DNA from: Bradyrhizobium sp. SSBR45G
GTDB lineage: Bacteria > Pseudomonadota > Alphaproteobacteria > Rhizobiales > Xanthobacteraceae
Length of the DNA stretch: 64,000 nt
NCBI RefSeq assembly: GCF_030159255.1
Contig: NZ_BSCT01000024.1
Span: 1-64,000, forward strand
Direction: 5' to 3'
Made by a program: the position numbers and the translations under genes. Shown here in pieces: positions 17,400 through 28,556 of this stretch. A model generated the notes under the pieces. The model was not told where the DNA came from and did not search any database. It saw only the letters and a program-made list of their open reading frames with translations. Each line of letters begins with the position of its first letter. The first letter of the stretch is position 1.

Positions 17400-18899
17400 A
17401 TGTCGGAAGCCATCGCCGCCTATTTCGAAGACCATCGGGAATCCAAGGATCTCGGACGCCGCGCACTGCGCGGCGGCATCATTTCCATCGTCATTCAATA
17501 TGGCAATGCGGCGCTCCAGATCATCGCGGCCATCGTGCTCGCCCGGCTGCTTGCCCCGGAGGATTTCGGACTTGTCGCCATCGTCACCGTGCTGACGAGC
17601 TTTGCGCCGCTTCTGATCGATTTCGGCCTGCTCGATGCCACCGCGCAGCGCAGCAGGGTCACCCCGGCGCAGGTCTCCGGCCTGTTCTGGGTCTCGACCG
17701 GCATCGGCGTGGCCATCGCGGTGATCGTCGCCGCGTCCAGCCCGCTGATTGCCTGGATCTACGGCGATCCGCGTCTGGGGCCGATCGCGCTGTGTGTCGC
17801 GATCACCTTCGTGCTGTCGGGACTGACCAACCAGCACATGGCGTTGCTCCGGCGCACGATGCAGTTCGGCCGCATCGGCCAGATCCAGCTGTTCGGGACG
17901 CTCGTCGGGACGGCCGCAGCCATCGCTGCCGCGATCGCGGGCTATGGCTATTGGGCCCTGGTGCTTCGCCCCGTGGTCAGCTCGATCTGTGTCGTGATCG
18001 CGGCGTGGTCGGTCTGCCCGTGGCGGCCCGGTCCTCCGCTGTTCGACGACGACGTGAAGTCCATGGTGAAGTTCGGCCTTCACGTCGTCGGCTTCACGGT
18101 CGCCTACACGCTGTCGCGCGCGGTGGACCGGATCGCGCTCGGCCTGCTCTACCGCGCCGATCAGGTCGGCTACTACCAGAACGCCATGAACCTGTACGAC
18201 AACTCGGTCTATGCGGCGCTCAATCAGACCCACGCCGTCGGAAGCTCCGCGCTCAGCAAGCTGCAGTCCAATCCGGTCGCGCTGCGACAGAAGTATGAAG
18301 CGGCACTGTCGATCCTGGCCTTCTTCCTGATGCCGGCGGCGGCGATTCTCTCGGTCACCGCCCAGGACCTGACCGTGGTTCTGCTTGGCCAGAAGTGGCA
18401 GGCCGCGGGCGCATTGCTGAGCATCATCGCGCTGCGTGGCATTTCGCACGTCGTCGAGGGCTCGCAAGGCTGGTTGCATCTGTCGCTCGGGCGGGCCGAC
18501 CGCTGGCAGACCTGGGGCATTATTTCGCTCGTGGTGCAGGTCATCGCCGTGCTGGCAGGCCTGCCGTTTGGACCGACCGGCGTCGCCTGGGCCGTGGTCA
18601 TCGGATATTCGCTGATCGCGCTGCCGTCGGTGATCTATGCAGGCCGCCCGATCGGCATCGGCGCGGAGCTCGTGGCTCGGGCTGCGGGCCCCCAGACGAT
18701 CGGGGCGATCGCCGCCGCAGCGGCCGGATGGTGGCTGCAGTCCACGCTCCTCACGGCCTGTCCGGCGCTGCTGCGCATGGTGCTGTCCGGCTGCTTCTGC
18801 AGCGTGCTCTACCTCGCGATCGTCGTCGGCGTGTTCCGGCACAATGAGCCGCTCAGGATCGCAGGTACGATCATCCAGGATGTCATCAGGAAACGGTGA
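17400..18899 (+). CDS. Wzx-type lipid-linked oligosaccharide flippase
   Basis: A 499-residue polytopic membrane protein of the MOP superfamily, WzxC-like branch. It should flip undecaprenyl-linked repeat units across the inner membrane. The N-terminus has the family's typical RRALRGGIISIVIQYGNAALQ helix followed by ARLLAPEDFGLVAIVTV, and about 12-14 membrane segments continue to the C-terminus. An AGGTGA site lies eight bases before the ATG. It is the only flippase in the window, making it the partner of the Wzy-like protein at 30629-32017. Confidence 0.93.
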   Translation: MSEAIAAYFEDHRESKDLGRRALRGGIISIVIQYGNAALQIIAAIVLARLLAPEDFGLVAIVTVLTSFAPLLIDFGLLDATAQRSRVTPAQVSGLFWVSTGIGVAIAVIVAASSPLIAWIYGDPRLGPIALCVAITFVLSGLTNQHMALLRRTMQFGRIGQIQLFGTLVGTAAAIAAAIAGYGYWALVLRPVVSSICVVIAAWSVCPWRPGPPLFDDDVKSMVKFGLHVVGFTVAYTLSRAVDRIALGLLYRADQVGYYQNAMNLYDNSVYAALNQTHAVGSSALSKLQSNPVALRQKYEAALSILAFFLMPAAAILSVTAQDLTVVLLGQKWQAAGALLSIIALRGISHVVEGSQGWLHLSLGRADRWQTWGIISLVVQVIAVLAGLPFGPTGVAWAVVIGYSLIALPSVIYAGRPIGIGAELVARAAGPQTIGAIAAAAAGWWLQSTLLTACPALLRMVLSGCFCSVLYLAIVVGVFRHNEPLRIAGTIIQDVIRKR

Positions 18900-18948
18900 G
18901 CGGCGGCCGCAAACGCCGGCGTCGCGCCAAGATTATCTATCGCCATTT

Positions 18949-18983
18949 ATTAAATGAGATATATACTCGTCCCGTGATTTAAT
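18949..18983. promoter_or_regulatory. Inverted ATTAAAT/ATTTAAT pair before the GT4 gene
   Basis: attaaat (18949-18955) and gatttaat (18976-18983) face each other across 20 bases that include atatata. The second half-site ends only 15 bases before the ATG at 18999, so a bound protein could block initiation. It belongs to the locus-wide motif set. Confidence 0.5.
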
Positions 18984-18998
18984 TATTTTAAAGTGACC

Positions 18999-20327
18999 AT
19001 GGCCCACGACCCTTCAGCCCCGGATGTCATGGACCCCGCGCCGCCGGCGCGGGGCAATCCGCGGCCCGTCGATGCCGGCGGCGTGGACGCGCGGCGTCTC
19101 AGCATCCTCAGCGTCTCGCACATGCCGGCGAGCCCGCCGCGTTTCGGCGCCCAGGCGCGGATGCATGGGCTGATGATGGAGCTCGCCCGCCGCCATGATC
19201 TCACCGCGGTGACGCTGGTCGACGATGCCTACGATCTCGACGAATGCCGCCGGGCGATGCAGGCCTATTGCCGGGACGTGGTCCTGGTGCGCAACCCCTA
19301 CGGCCGCGACGGCCTTTCGAAGCGGCTTCTGCAGCTGCGCTCGCTGGTGTCGGGGCAGAGCTTCGATCGCCTGCGCGTGGCGCTGCCGGAGCTGCAGCGC
19401 GTGCTGGATCGGGTGCTGGGCGCAACGCGGTTCGACATCGTCAATCTCGAATTTCCCTATCTCGGCCACTGCCGGTTTCGTCAGGCTCCCGCGGGAGAGC
19501 AACCGCCGCGGCTGATCGTGGACTCGCATGAGATCGCCTATGATCTGGCGCGGCAGTTCGCAGCGACCGGTGCAAGCCTTGGTCGCCGCCTCTATGCCGG
19601 GGCCAATTGGCGCAAGCTGCGGCGCGAGGAGCTCGCGGCCTATGCGGGCGCCGACGGCGTCTATCTCTGCAGCACCGACGACGAGAAGCGCCTCCATGAC
19701 GACCTGCCGAACGTCTGCACGGCGGTGATCCCCAACGCGGCCGATATCGCGTTCTACCAGCCGCGCAGCACGGACCCGGCGCCAGACGGCCGCACGGTGG
19801 TGTATTTCGGACTGCTCTCGACCATCCCGAACATCGATGCGGTCACGCATTTCGTCCAGGACATCTGGCCCGCGATCGCCGCGCGGCATCCCGACGCGCG
19901 CTGCAAGATCATCGGCGGCCGGCCGCCGCCGTCGCTGCTGGCATTGGCGGGTCCGCGCGTCGAGCTGACCGGCTTCGTGCCCGACCTGCGGCCGCATCTG
20001 GCGTCGGCGGCGGCGGTGGTCGTGCCGCTGCGCCTCGGCGGCGGCACCCGGCTCAAGATCGTCGAGGCGATGGCGATGGGCAAGGCGATCGTTTCGACCA
20101 GCCTCGGCGCGGAAGGGATCGACGCGAGGGCAGGGCGCGACATTCTCATCGAGAACGATCCGGCTGGCTTCGCCGACGCCGTCAGCCGTCTGCTTGCCGA
20201 GCCGGATCTGGCGGCGCGCATCGGTGGCGCGGCGCGCGAGGTCGCGGTCGACAAATATGCCTGGAGAGCGGCGGCGCAGGCGCTGGAAGGCTTCTACCGC
20301 AGGATCCTGGAGACACCTCCATCATGA
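18999..20327 (+). CDS. Glycosyltransferase family 4
   Basis: A GT-B glycosyltransferase of about 442 residues. The N-terminal acceptor domain begins near residue 32 (LSILSVSHMPASPPRFGAQ), with PNAAD at the domain junction. The C-terminal donor domain has VVYFGLLSTIPN, CKIIGGRPP, VVPLRLGGGTRLKIVEAMAMGKAIV and STSLGAEGI, including the EX7E-type donor site. The first 30 residues are Pro/Ala-rich and probably disordered. GTG 18993 is an alternative start. Its stop overlaps the start of the Gfo/Idh gene by four bases, so it heads a translationally coupled group. Confidence 0.9.
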   Translation: MAHDPSAPDVMDPAPPARGNPRPVDAGGVDARRLSILSVSHMPASPPRFGAQARMHGLMMELARRHDLTAVTLVDDAYDLDECRRAMQAYCRDVVLVRNPYGRDGLSKRLLQLRSLVSGQSFDRLRVALPELQRVLDRVLGATRFDIVNLEFPYLGHCRFRQAPAGEQPPRLIVDSHEIAYDLARQFAATGASLGRRLYAGANWRKLRREELAAYAGADGVYLCSTDDEKRLHDDLPNVCTAVIPNAADIAFYQPRSTDPAPDGRTVVYFGLLSTIPNIDAVTHFVQDIWPAIAARHPDARCKIIGGRPPPSLLALAGPRVELTGFVPDLRPHLASAAAVVVPLRLGGGTRLKIVEAMAMGKAIVSTSLGAEGIDARAGRDILIENDPAGFADAVSRLLAEPDLAARIGGAAREVAVDKYAWRAAAQALEGFYRRILETPPS

Positions 20328-21382
20328 AGGCCGCACTCATCGGGGCCGGACAGATCGCTCGTCAGCATCTGGCCTGTCTCAACACTCTTCCCGGCGTTCG
20401 ACTGGCCGCGATCTGTGATTTGTCGCCGGCCACTGCTGAAGCGGCTGCGGAGCGCTTTGCCATTCCGGCCTGGTTCACCGATCATCGGGCGATGCTGGAG
20501 ACGATCCGGCCGGATGTCGTGCACGTGACCACGCCGCCGACCTCGCATTTCCGGCTGGCGATGGATGCGCTCGAGGCCGGCGCGCATGTGATCGTGGAGA
20601 AGCCGGCGACCTCGACCTTCGAGGAGCTGGAGATCCTGGTCCGGCGCGCCAAGGACGCCGGCCGTCACGTCGTCGAGGATTACAACTACATCTTCAATCA
20701 CGGGCCGCAGGAGATCCTGCGCCGGATCGAGACCGGTGAGTTCGGCGCGGTCACCCATGTCGACGTGCTGATCTGCCTGGACATCCTGGGCCCCGACGGC
20801 TTCGCCGATCCGAATTCGCCGCATCCTGCGCTCAACCTTGCGGGGGGCGCGATCGCCGACTTCCTGCCGCATCTCGCCTCGCTGTCGCATGCCTTCGTCG
20901 GCCCGCATCGGAGCGCGCAGACCGTCTGGAGCAAGCGCAAGCCGTCGCTGCTGCCGTTCGACGAGTTTCGCAGCGTGGTGGAGGCCGAGCGCGGCACCGC
21001 GACGCTCGGCTTCAGCGCCAGCGCGCAGCCGGATGCGTTCTGGCTGCGGGTCTATGGCGAGAGGATGCAGGCGACGGCCAATTTGTTCGAGACGCGGCTC
21101 ACCTTCGACGGCCCGCGCAATGTGCCGAAGCCGCTGCGTCCATTCTTCAGCGGCCTGGAGGAGGGCCGCGACATCCGCCGCGCGGCGCTGTCGACGCTGC
21201 TGCGCAAGTTCAAGGGACCTGGCGCCTATGAGGGGCTCTGGGAGTGCCTGGCCCGGACCTATCAGGGGCTTTCCGCCGGCGCTTCGTTGCCGATCACGGG
21301 AGACGATGTTCTGGCCGTCAACCGGATGGTCGAAGCGATGAAGCCGAGGGGAACAACCGAGATGAGGGAGCTGCGGGCATGA
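20324..21382 (+). CDS. Gfo/Idh/MocA family oxidoreductase
   Basis: A 352-residue NAD(P)-dependent sugar oxidoreductase. The Rossmann motif GAGQIARQHL is at residues 6-15, and the family motif VIVEKPATS lies near residue 90. The C-terminal half is the alpha/beta substrate domain (FLPHLASLSHAFVGP). In polysaccharide loci such enzymes oxidise or reduce nucleotide-sugar carbons. Both ends overlap neighbours by ATGA (GT4 upstream, SDR downstream), showing tight coupling and a common pathway. Confidence 0.9.
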   Translation: MKAALIGAGQIARQHLACLNTLPGVRLAAICDLSPATAEAAAERFAIPAWFTDHRAMLETIRPDVVHVTTPPTSHFRLAMDALEAGAHVIVEKPATSTFEELEILVRRAKDAGRHVVEDYNYIFNHGPQEILRRIETGEFGAVTHVDVLICLDILGPDGFADPNSPHPALNLAGGAIADFLPHLASLSHAFVGPHRSAQTVWSKRKPSLLPFDEFRSVVEAERGTATLGFSASAQPDAFWLRVYGERMQATANLFETRLTFDGPRNVPKPLRPFFSGLEEGRDIRRAALSTLLRKFKGPGAYEGLWECLARTYQGLSAGASLPITGDDVLAVNRMVEAMKPRGTTEMRELRA

Positions 21383-22410
21383 AGGCCCTCGTCACCGGCG
21401 CCAACGGATTTCTTGGCCGGCACGTGGTGAACGCGCTGCTGGCGCGCGGCATCGAGGTTCGCGCCATGGTGCGTCCCGCCACGCGTGTCGACGCGCTGGG
21501 GTGGCCGGCGTCGGTCGACATCGTCAGGGCCGACCTGCGCAGCTCGCGTGACCTCGTGGGCGCCTTCGCAGGAGTCGACGTGCTGATCCATCTGGCGGCC
21601 GTGGTCTCAGGAGGCGAGGACGCGCAATTCGCAGGCACTGTCGCCGGCACCGAGCGGCTGCTCGAGGCGATGTCGGGCAGCGCCTGCCGCCGCCTCGTGC
21701 TGTGCAGCAGCTTCTCGGTCTATGACTACACGGCGGCGCGCGGTGTTCTCGATGAGACCTCGCCGCTGCAGCAAACGCCGGACGTCTACACCCGCGGCGG
21801 CTACACCGTCGCCAAATGGTGGCAGGAGCGGGTGACGCGCCGCTACGTCGAGCAGCACGGCTGGGATCTCACGGTGCTTCGCCCCGGCTTCATCTGGGGC
21901 CGCGGCAACAGCTATCTCGCGGCGCTGGGACAGCAGATCGGACGGCATCACGTGGTCATCGGGCCGCTGACGCGCGTTCCGATGACCCATGTCGAGAATT
22001 GCGCCGACGTCTTCGCGCTGGCGGCTGCGGACTCGCGCGCGATCGGCCAGACCTTGAACATCGTCGACGGCCCCGGTGAATGCGTCTGGACCTATCTGTC
22101 CGACTACATGCGCGGCACCGGCGCGCGCGGCTGGCGGCTGCCGATTCCGCACTGGCTCGCCAGCACCGTCGTGCGGCTGGCTTTCGTCACCGTGTTCAGG
22201 CGGGCGACCAAGGTGCCGGCGATCCTGACGCCCAAGAAGTTCGATGCGATGCTCAAGCCGCTGCGCTTCGACAACCGCAAGCTGCGGGACACGCTCGGCT
22301 GGACGCCGCCGCTCGACTACCAGCAGTGCCTGGCGCGCACCTATGGACCGGTGACGGCGCCGACGGAAGCGCCGGCGTCGTGGTCGTCCGGAACGGCGGC
22401 TTCGATTTGA
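21379..22410 (+). CDS. NAD-dependent epimerase/dehydratase (extended SDR)
   Basis: A 343-residue extended SDR. The cofactor motif GANGFLG follows the start directly, then LIHLAAVVSGG, CSSFSVYDY and the catalytic GYTVAKW. The C-terminal LRFDNRKLRDTLGWTPPLDY is typical of UDP-sugar epimerases or of reductases of the NAD-epimerase family. The ATG at 21379 is used because it overlaps the Gfo/Idh stop by four bases and gives the standard N-terminus. It likely works with the Gfo/Idh enzyme on one nucleotide sugar; the precise step is undetermined. Confidence 0.88.
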   Translation: MKALVTGANGFLGRHVVNALLARGIEVRAMVRPATRVDALGWPASVDIVRADLRSSRDLVGAFAGVDVLIHLAAVVSGGEDAQFAGTVAGTERLLEAMSGSACRRLVLCSSFSVYDYTAARGVLDETSPLQQTPDVYTRGGYTVAKWWQERVTRRYVEQHGWDLTVLRPGFIWGRGNSYLAALGQQIGRHHVVIGPLTRVPMTHVENCADVFALAAADSRAIGQTLNIVDGPGECVWTYLSDYMRGTGARGWRLPIPHWLASTVVRLAFVTVFRRATKVPAILTPKKFDAMLKPLRFDNRKLRDTLGWTPPLDYQQCLARTYGPVTAPTEAPASWSSGTAASI

Positions 22411-22418
22411 GGGCCGGG

Positions 22419-23072
22419 ATGATTCTGCGACGGCCGAGATGGGGTCTGGCACTGGTCGCGACGACCCTGGCCGCGGTCGCCGTCGCTGCCGCTCCTTCCG
22501 TCGCCAAGCCGGTCCTGCGCGCCGCGGGACATGCGCTCGTGCTCAGCGAGCTGGCCGCGCCCGCCGACATCATCGTCATCGCCACCGATTCCGGCGGCGC
22601 CGGCGTACTGCAAGCAGCGGATCTGGTGCATGACGGCATTGCGCGCCGCGTCGCCGTGTTCACCGATCCGCCGAGCGGGGAGGATCTCGAATTCATCCGC
22701 CGCGGTCTTCCCTACGACGACATGGCGGCACGGCAGATCCGCCAGCTCGGCTCGCTCGGCATCGCCGATGTCGTGACGATTCCAAGAGAGGAAGCCGGCT
22801 CTCGCGGCGAAGGCGAGGTCCTTGCCGCATGGTCGGACCAGCATGCGATCCGCGCGATCGTGTTCGTTGCCGCCAGCGATCACTCGCGCCGCATACGGCG
22901 CGTGCTCGATCGCAACATGAAGGGGCATGGCGCGCGCGTGACGGTGCAGGCCGAACGCTATTCGGGCTTCGATCCGGAGTGCTGGTGGCAGACGCGGCGC
23001 GGCACCCGGACCGCGATCATCGAGCTCGAGAAGCTCGCCCTCGACATCGTCATGCATCCTCTCTCGTTGTGA
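22419..23072 (+). CDS. YdcF/SanA-like (DUF218) membrane-anchored protein
   Basis: A 217-residue protein with one N-terminal membrane segment (about 8-27) and a DUF218-type alpha/beta domain: PADIIVIATDSGGAGVLQAADLVHDG replaces the usual VLGG start, followed by IREEAGS-like and RAIVFVAASDHSRRIRR segments. The biochemical function of this family is unclear; SanA/ElyC members affect envelope integrity and undecaprenyl-carrier use. It starts eight bases after the SDR stop. The ATG at 22419 is preferred since the upstream frame has no sense and overlaps the SDR gene. Confidence 0.75.
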   Translation: MILRRPRWGLALVATTLAAVAVAAAPSVAKPVLRAAGHALVLSELAAPADIIVIATDSGGAGVLQAADLVHDGIARRVAVFTDPPSGEDLEFIRRGLPYDDMAARQIRQLGSLGIADVVTIPREEAGSRGEGEVLAAWSDQHAIRAIVFVAASDHSRRIRRVLDRNMKGHGARVTVQAERYSGFDPECWWQTRRGTRTAIIELEKLALDIVMHPLSL

Positions 23073-23100
23073 ACTCGCGCATTGCAAACGGATTTATCTG

Positions 23101-25041
<1,941 letters not shown>

Positions 25042-25076
25042 CGGACAATGATCGAATGCCGAGCCGCGAGAGCGTC

Positions 25077-25934
25077 TCAGGCCTCGGGCATGACAATTCC
25101 GCCGCAGACCGGCACGCGCACGCCGGTGACGAAACCTGCGAGGTCGGAGGCCAGAAAGGCGATCATGTTGGCGACGTCCTGATCATAGCCACGCCGTCCA
25201 AGCGGCACCGAGCGCTCATAGAGCGGCTGCACCTCGTCGCGGTCGCGGCGATCCTTGTCGGAGATGACCCAGCCGGGCGCCACCTGATTGACGGTGATGC
25301 CATGTTCCCCGAGCTCTTTCGCCAGCGAGCGCAGCATGCCGTCCATGGCACATTTCGCGGCGGTGTAAGGTGCACGGTTGGGCAAAGCGAGGCTCGTCAT
25401 CTCCGTGCCGAGCGAAATCAGCCGTCCCCATCTGCGCTCGATCATCGGGCCGGAGAACACCCGGGCGGTCGCCCAGGCCTGCAGAACCGAGGAACGAAAC
25501 ACCCGGTCGAACTGGTCGGCGGTCTGATCGATGACAGGACCTTCGTCGAACCACGTCACCGCGTTGTTCACGACGATGTCCACGGGGCCGAGCCTGCTCT
25601 CGACTATAGGGCGCATCGCCTCGACATCTTCGAGCCTGGCAACGTCGCCGGAGATCGTACAGGCGCGCTGCGGCTCAAGCTCGTTCAACTCGTCGCAGAG
25701 GCGCTCGGCCACATCGCGCGCCGTCAGGTAGTGGATCGCGACCTTGGCGCCGCAGGCGGCCAGCGTTCGCGCGATCGGCCTGCCGATCTCTCCCGCTGCG
25801 CCGGTGACGAGCGCAACCCGGCCTGACAAATCGATCTGCAGCGGCGATCTCAAAGGCTTCAGCGCCGGGTCGTCCGGCAGCGGACCGAGCGTATTTCGTC
25901 GAATTCGTCGTGCGACAGCGCTCGCGATCCGCAT
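25077..25934 (-). CDS. Short-chain dehydrogenase/reductase
   Basis: A 285-residue classical SDR. The cofactor motif is TGAAGEIG, then NNAVTW, a catalytic Ser in ISLGTE and YTAAK. The C-terminus VTGVRVPVCGGIV is typical of FabG-like members. The N-terminal 35 residues form an Arg-rich extension before DLSGRVALVTG. A GGAG site lies nine bases upstream of the ATG. It is convergent with the AsnB gene and has its own AT-rich upstream gap. It is probably a sugar or precursor oxidoreductase; substrate unknown. Confidence 0.85.
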   Translation of the reverse strand: MRIASAVARRIRRNTLGPLPDDPALKPLRSPLQIDLSGRVALVTGAAGEIGRPIARTLAACGAKVAIHYLTARDVAERLCDELNELEPQRACTISGDVARLEDVEAMRPIVESRLGPVDIVVNNAVTWFDEGPVIDQTADQFDRVFRSSVLQAWATARVFSGPMIERRWGRLISLGTEMTSLALPNRAPYTAAKCAMDGMLRSLAKELGEHGITVNQVAPGWVISDKDRRDRDEVQPLYERSVPLGRRGYDQDVANMIAFLASDLAGFVTGVRVPVCGGIVMPEA

Positions 25935-25974
25935 ACGCCAGTCTCCAGCTAATAGTCATCGCCCACGCGCCAAT

Positions 25975-26001
25975 ATTAAATGTGCGGCGCGGGAATTAAA
26001 T
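25975..26001. promoter_or_regulatory. Paired ATTAAAT motifs upstream of the SDR gene
   Basis: attaaat occurs at 25975-25981 and again at 25995-26001, a direct repeat spaced 20 bases, about two helical turns. It lies 41-67 bases upstream of the minus-strand SDR start, where an operator would be expected. Confidence 0.5.
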
Positions 26002-26114
26002 TGCACAATTTGACGCATTATATTTGAAGCTGCCGAGCGGCGTCGGCCGGCACCGCCCATGTGGCGCGCATGGCCTCGCAGGCATCTGACGAGATCTGAT
26101 CGCCTCCTGAACGA

Positions 26115-27401
26115 TCAGAACGCGCGTGTCGTCGGCCTCTGCACGATGCGATCGCGAAGCGGGCGGTCGATTGCGCTCGAGCCCGGTGATTGTCCGACAG
26201 TAACCGAGGCGCCAGTCGACCCCGGCCTGAACCTGTGTCTGAGCTGCCTGAAATACGGCTCCACCAGGCGCTCGATCACCGCGGCATAGACGACCGAGAT
26301 CAGAAGCGTGAGCGGAAACAGCATGTAGGGCTTGGCGGCAATCGCCGGAAAGGTCTTGTCGAAGGTTCGGATCACCACATTGTGGATCAGATAGATCGCG
26401 TAGGAATAGGTGCCGAGCGTCATCATCCAGGAACGGTTCAGAAGACGGAACGGCGGCGTGTCGGCAAAGCGGACGGCGAAGTAGAACAACGGCATCAGGG
26501 CCAGACCCTGAATGCTGTAGCGCGCCGTCTCGCGGAAGACCGGATCGCGGTAGAGCAACGACAGCAGCAGCACGGCCACTGCGGCCAGCAATATCGCCCA
26601 ATGTTTCGGAGACATCGCGCCCGGCTTCGACCGCTGCCGCGCCGGGTTCATGACGAGCGCCAGCACGCAGCCATAGGCGATGGAGTCGATGCGCGTATCG
26701 GACGCATAGTAGGTCCGGTCGGGAAAAAAGCCGGGCGTATGCACCAGATGGAAGCGCCAGGCGAGGACGGCGAGGCAGACGAGCCCGAGCAGCGCCCCGA
26801 CGGTGCGGGGGCGCAGCGCGGACCCGAGCAGCAGCGTCATCAGCAGCGGATAGACGATATAGAAGTGCTCCTCGACCGCGAGCGACCACAGAATGCCAGT
26901 GCCGTCCGGGACGGTGTTGCCGGGATCGAAGAACAGGCCATAGTAGTTCGCAAAATAGAGCAGCTGCGCCGCCAGCCCCTGGAGCGTGATCCCGCCATCC
27001 AGCATGCCGGCACAAGTAAGCCCATAGGCGATCGCCAAAGTGATCAGCAGCGGCGGCATCAATCGGAAGACGCGGCGGGCGTAGAAGCGCGGGACGTTGA
27101 TGGTTCCGGTTCGCTCATGCTCCGAGAGCATGAGGGTCGAGATCAGGAACCCGCTCAGGAAGAAGAAGATCGTGACGCCGAATCCGCCTGGGATCAGGGT
27201 CTGCAGCCCGGAATGACCGAGAACGACGATCAGCACCGACAGTGCGCGGATGCCGTCCAGCGACGGAATCACAGGCGATATGCTGACCTGCGCATCCGGG
27301 GCCGATGGAGTGGCGGCAGATGTGCTGCTGTTATCGGTGACCTCGATCGGCATGGGCGCGGAGGCACCGCCACGACGGCTGAACGCGAGAATCTTGGCCA
27401 T
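26115..27401 (-). CDS. Acyltransferase family 3 membrane protein (OafA/YrhL-like)
   Basis: A 428-residue integral membrane acyltransferase, expected to O-acetylate (or otherwise acylate) the polysaccharide. After a polar N-terminal stretch the family motif SLDGIRALSVLIVVLGHSG appears, with the catalytic-type His, then the RFYARRVFRLMPP arginine motif. About ten membrane helices follow. The ATG at 27401 is preferred to the TTG at 27410. It lies downstream of the GT2 gene on the same strand with a gap of about 80 bases, so both may share a transcript. Confidence 0.9.
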   Translation of the reverse strand: MAKILAFSRRGGASAPMPIEVTDNSSTSAATPSAPDAQVSISPVIPSLDGIRALSVLIVVLGHSGLQTLIPGGFGVTIFFFLSGFLISTLMLSEHERTGTINVPRFYARRVFRLMPPLLITLAIAYGLTCAGMLDGGITLQGLAAQLLYFANYYGLFFDPGNTVPDGTGILWSLAVEEHFYIVYPLLMTLLLGSALRPRTVGALLGLVCLAVLAWRFHLVHTPGFFPDRTYYASDTRIDSIAYGCVLALVMNPARQRSKPGAMSPKHWAILLAAVAVLLLSLLYRDPVFRETARYSIQGLALMPLFYFAVRFADTPPFRLLNRSWMMTLGTYSYAIYLIHNVVIRTFDKTFPAIAAKPYMLFPLTLLISVVYAAVIERLVEPYFRQLRHRFRPGSTGASVTVGQSPGSSAIDRPLRDRIVQRPTTRAF

Positions 27402-27479
27402 GATGTCCAATCGAGACGTCGGAGAAAGGCTTGCTTCGCAAATGTCGCTTCGGCCGCGCTGCGATCTGCCGGGCGCGGA

Positions 27480-28430
27480 TCACCTTGTGTCGGCGAGAGG
27501 GTGGCTGGCGCGCCAGAGTTGATCTCGCTCGGCATTGATCCGCGCCGTGGCGGCGCGCTTGCCCAGGCGCAGGCAGGCCCGCTGATAGGTGCGCAGGAAG
27601 CGGCGGAACTCGAGATCGTCGTAGCGCGGCAGGCCCTGCAGCCAGCTTCGGAAATACCCCCATAGCATGGCCGTGCTGCCGATCAGCGCGGGATAGGCGG
27701 GCAGATGATAGACCGCCACCGCGAGATGATAGAGCGGCGATGTGCCCATGAAATACTGGCCGAAGCCCTTGCGCAGGCGTCCTGTCCAGATGCCCTTGTG
27801 GCTCGCACCTTGCGGCCGCAGATGAATGAAGCGCAGCGCCTCGGTGTCGATGCTCTCGGCAATCCAGCCGAGCATGCGGCAGCGGTGGCAGTCGATGCCG
27901 TCCCACATCACCTGGCGTACGAAGCCGCCGATCTCCTGGAAGCAGGCCACGCGGTAGAACTTGGTCATGCCGACCGACATCTCGTCGCCGCAGACCTCCG
28001 GCTCCAGGGCGCCGGTCTGCGGGTGGACGAACCAGGGCTTGCCCGAGGTGGTCCCGACCCTCGGATCCCCCTCCATCCGCGCCATCAGCAGCTCGAAATA
28101 GCGCGGAGGCAGGTCGAGATCCATGTCGAGCTTGCAGATATAATCGTAGTCCTCGAGCCGTACGGTTTCCAGACCGGCATAGAACGCCTCGATCACGCCG
28201 GGGCCGACCTTGCGTCCGCCGCGATCGGCGCGGCGCACCACGCGGAGATAGGGCAGGCGCTTCGCATAGTCCTCCAGGATGGCGGGGGTGTCGTCGGTCG
28301 AGCCGTCGTCCACGACGATCCAGAGGGCTGGCGGCACCGTTTGCGCCGCCACGCTGTCCAGCGTTCGTCGGAGATATTGTGCCTCGTCGCGGCACGGCGA
28401 GATCAGCAGGTAGCGGCGCGATGGCGTCAC
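27480..28430 (-). CDS. Glycosyltransferase family 2
   Basis: A 316-residue GT-A glycosyltransferase. The N-terminal nucleotide-binding motif is LLISPCRDEAQYLRRTLDSV, followed by VDDGSTDDT and the metal-binding KLDMDLDL (DxD). The C-terminal part (YHLPAYPALIGSTAMLWGYFRSWLQG) has one or two hydrophobic segments that may anchor it in the membrane. The start is a GTG at 28430. It is divergent from the beta-helix gene across a 126-base gap with a near-perfect palindromic AT motif. Confidence 0.9.
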   Translation of the reverse strand: MTPSRRYLLISPCRDEAQYLRRTLDSVAAQTVPPALWIVVDDGSTDDTPAILEDYAKRLPYLRVVRRADRGGRKVGPGVIEAFYAGLETVRLEDYDYICKLDMDLDLPPRYFELLMARMEGDPRVGTTSGKPWFVHPQTGALEPEVCGDEMSVGMTKFYRVACFQEIGGFVRQVMWDGIDCHRCRMLGWIAESIDTEALRFIHLRPQGASHKGIWTGRLRKGFGQYFMGTSPLYHLAVAVYHLPAYPALIGSTAMLWGYFRSWLQGLPRYDDLEFRRFLRTYQRACLRLGKRAATARINAERDQLWRASHPLADTR

Positions 28431-28512
28431 GTCTCGAAATCCCTATGCGGAAGGCTGCGGGCGGCCGCAGCGCCCTTATCGGGGCGGAGCGGTACCGGGC
28501 GGCTTTCAATAA

Positions 28513-28530
28513 ATTAAATCGTGATTTAAT
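28513..28530. promoter_or_regulatory. Palindromic AT-rich operator-like site
   Basis: attaaatc (28513-28520) and gatttaat (28523-28530) form a perfect inverted repeat around two bases. It lies between the divergent GT2 and beta-helix genes, 26 bases before the ATG at 28557. It is the tightest example of the locus-wide motif. Confidence 0.6.
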
Positions 28531-28556
28531 ATTATGAGATGCGACGTGTCAAAATC

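Noticed and set aside
28513..28530. The AT palindrome as a CtrA site (TTAA-N7-TTAA)
   Set aside because: Spacing between TTAA elements varies between sites (8 here, much longer at 36512) and the extended half-site ATTAAATCG is not the CtrA consensus. A silencer or Ros/MucR-type interpretation fits better.
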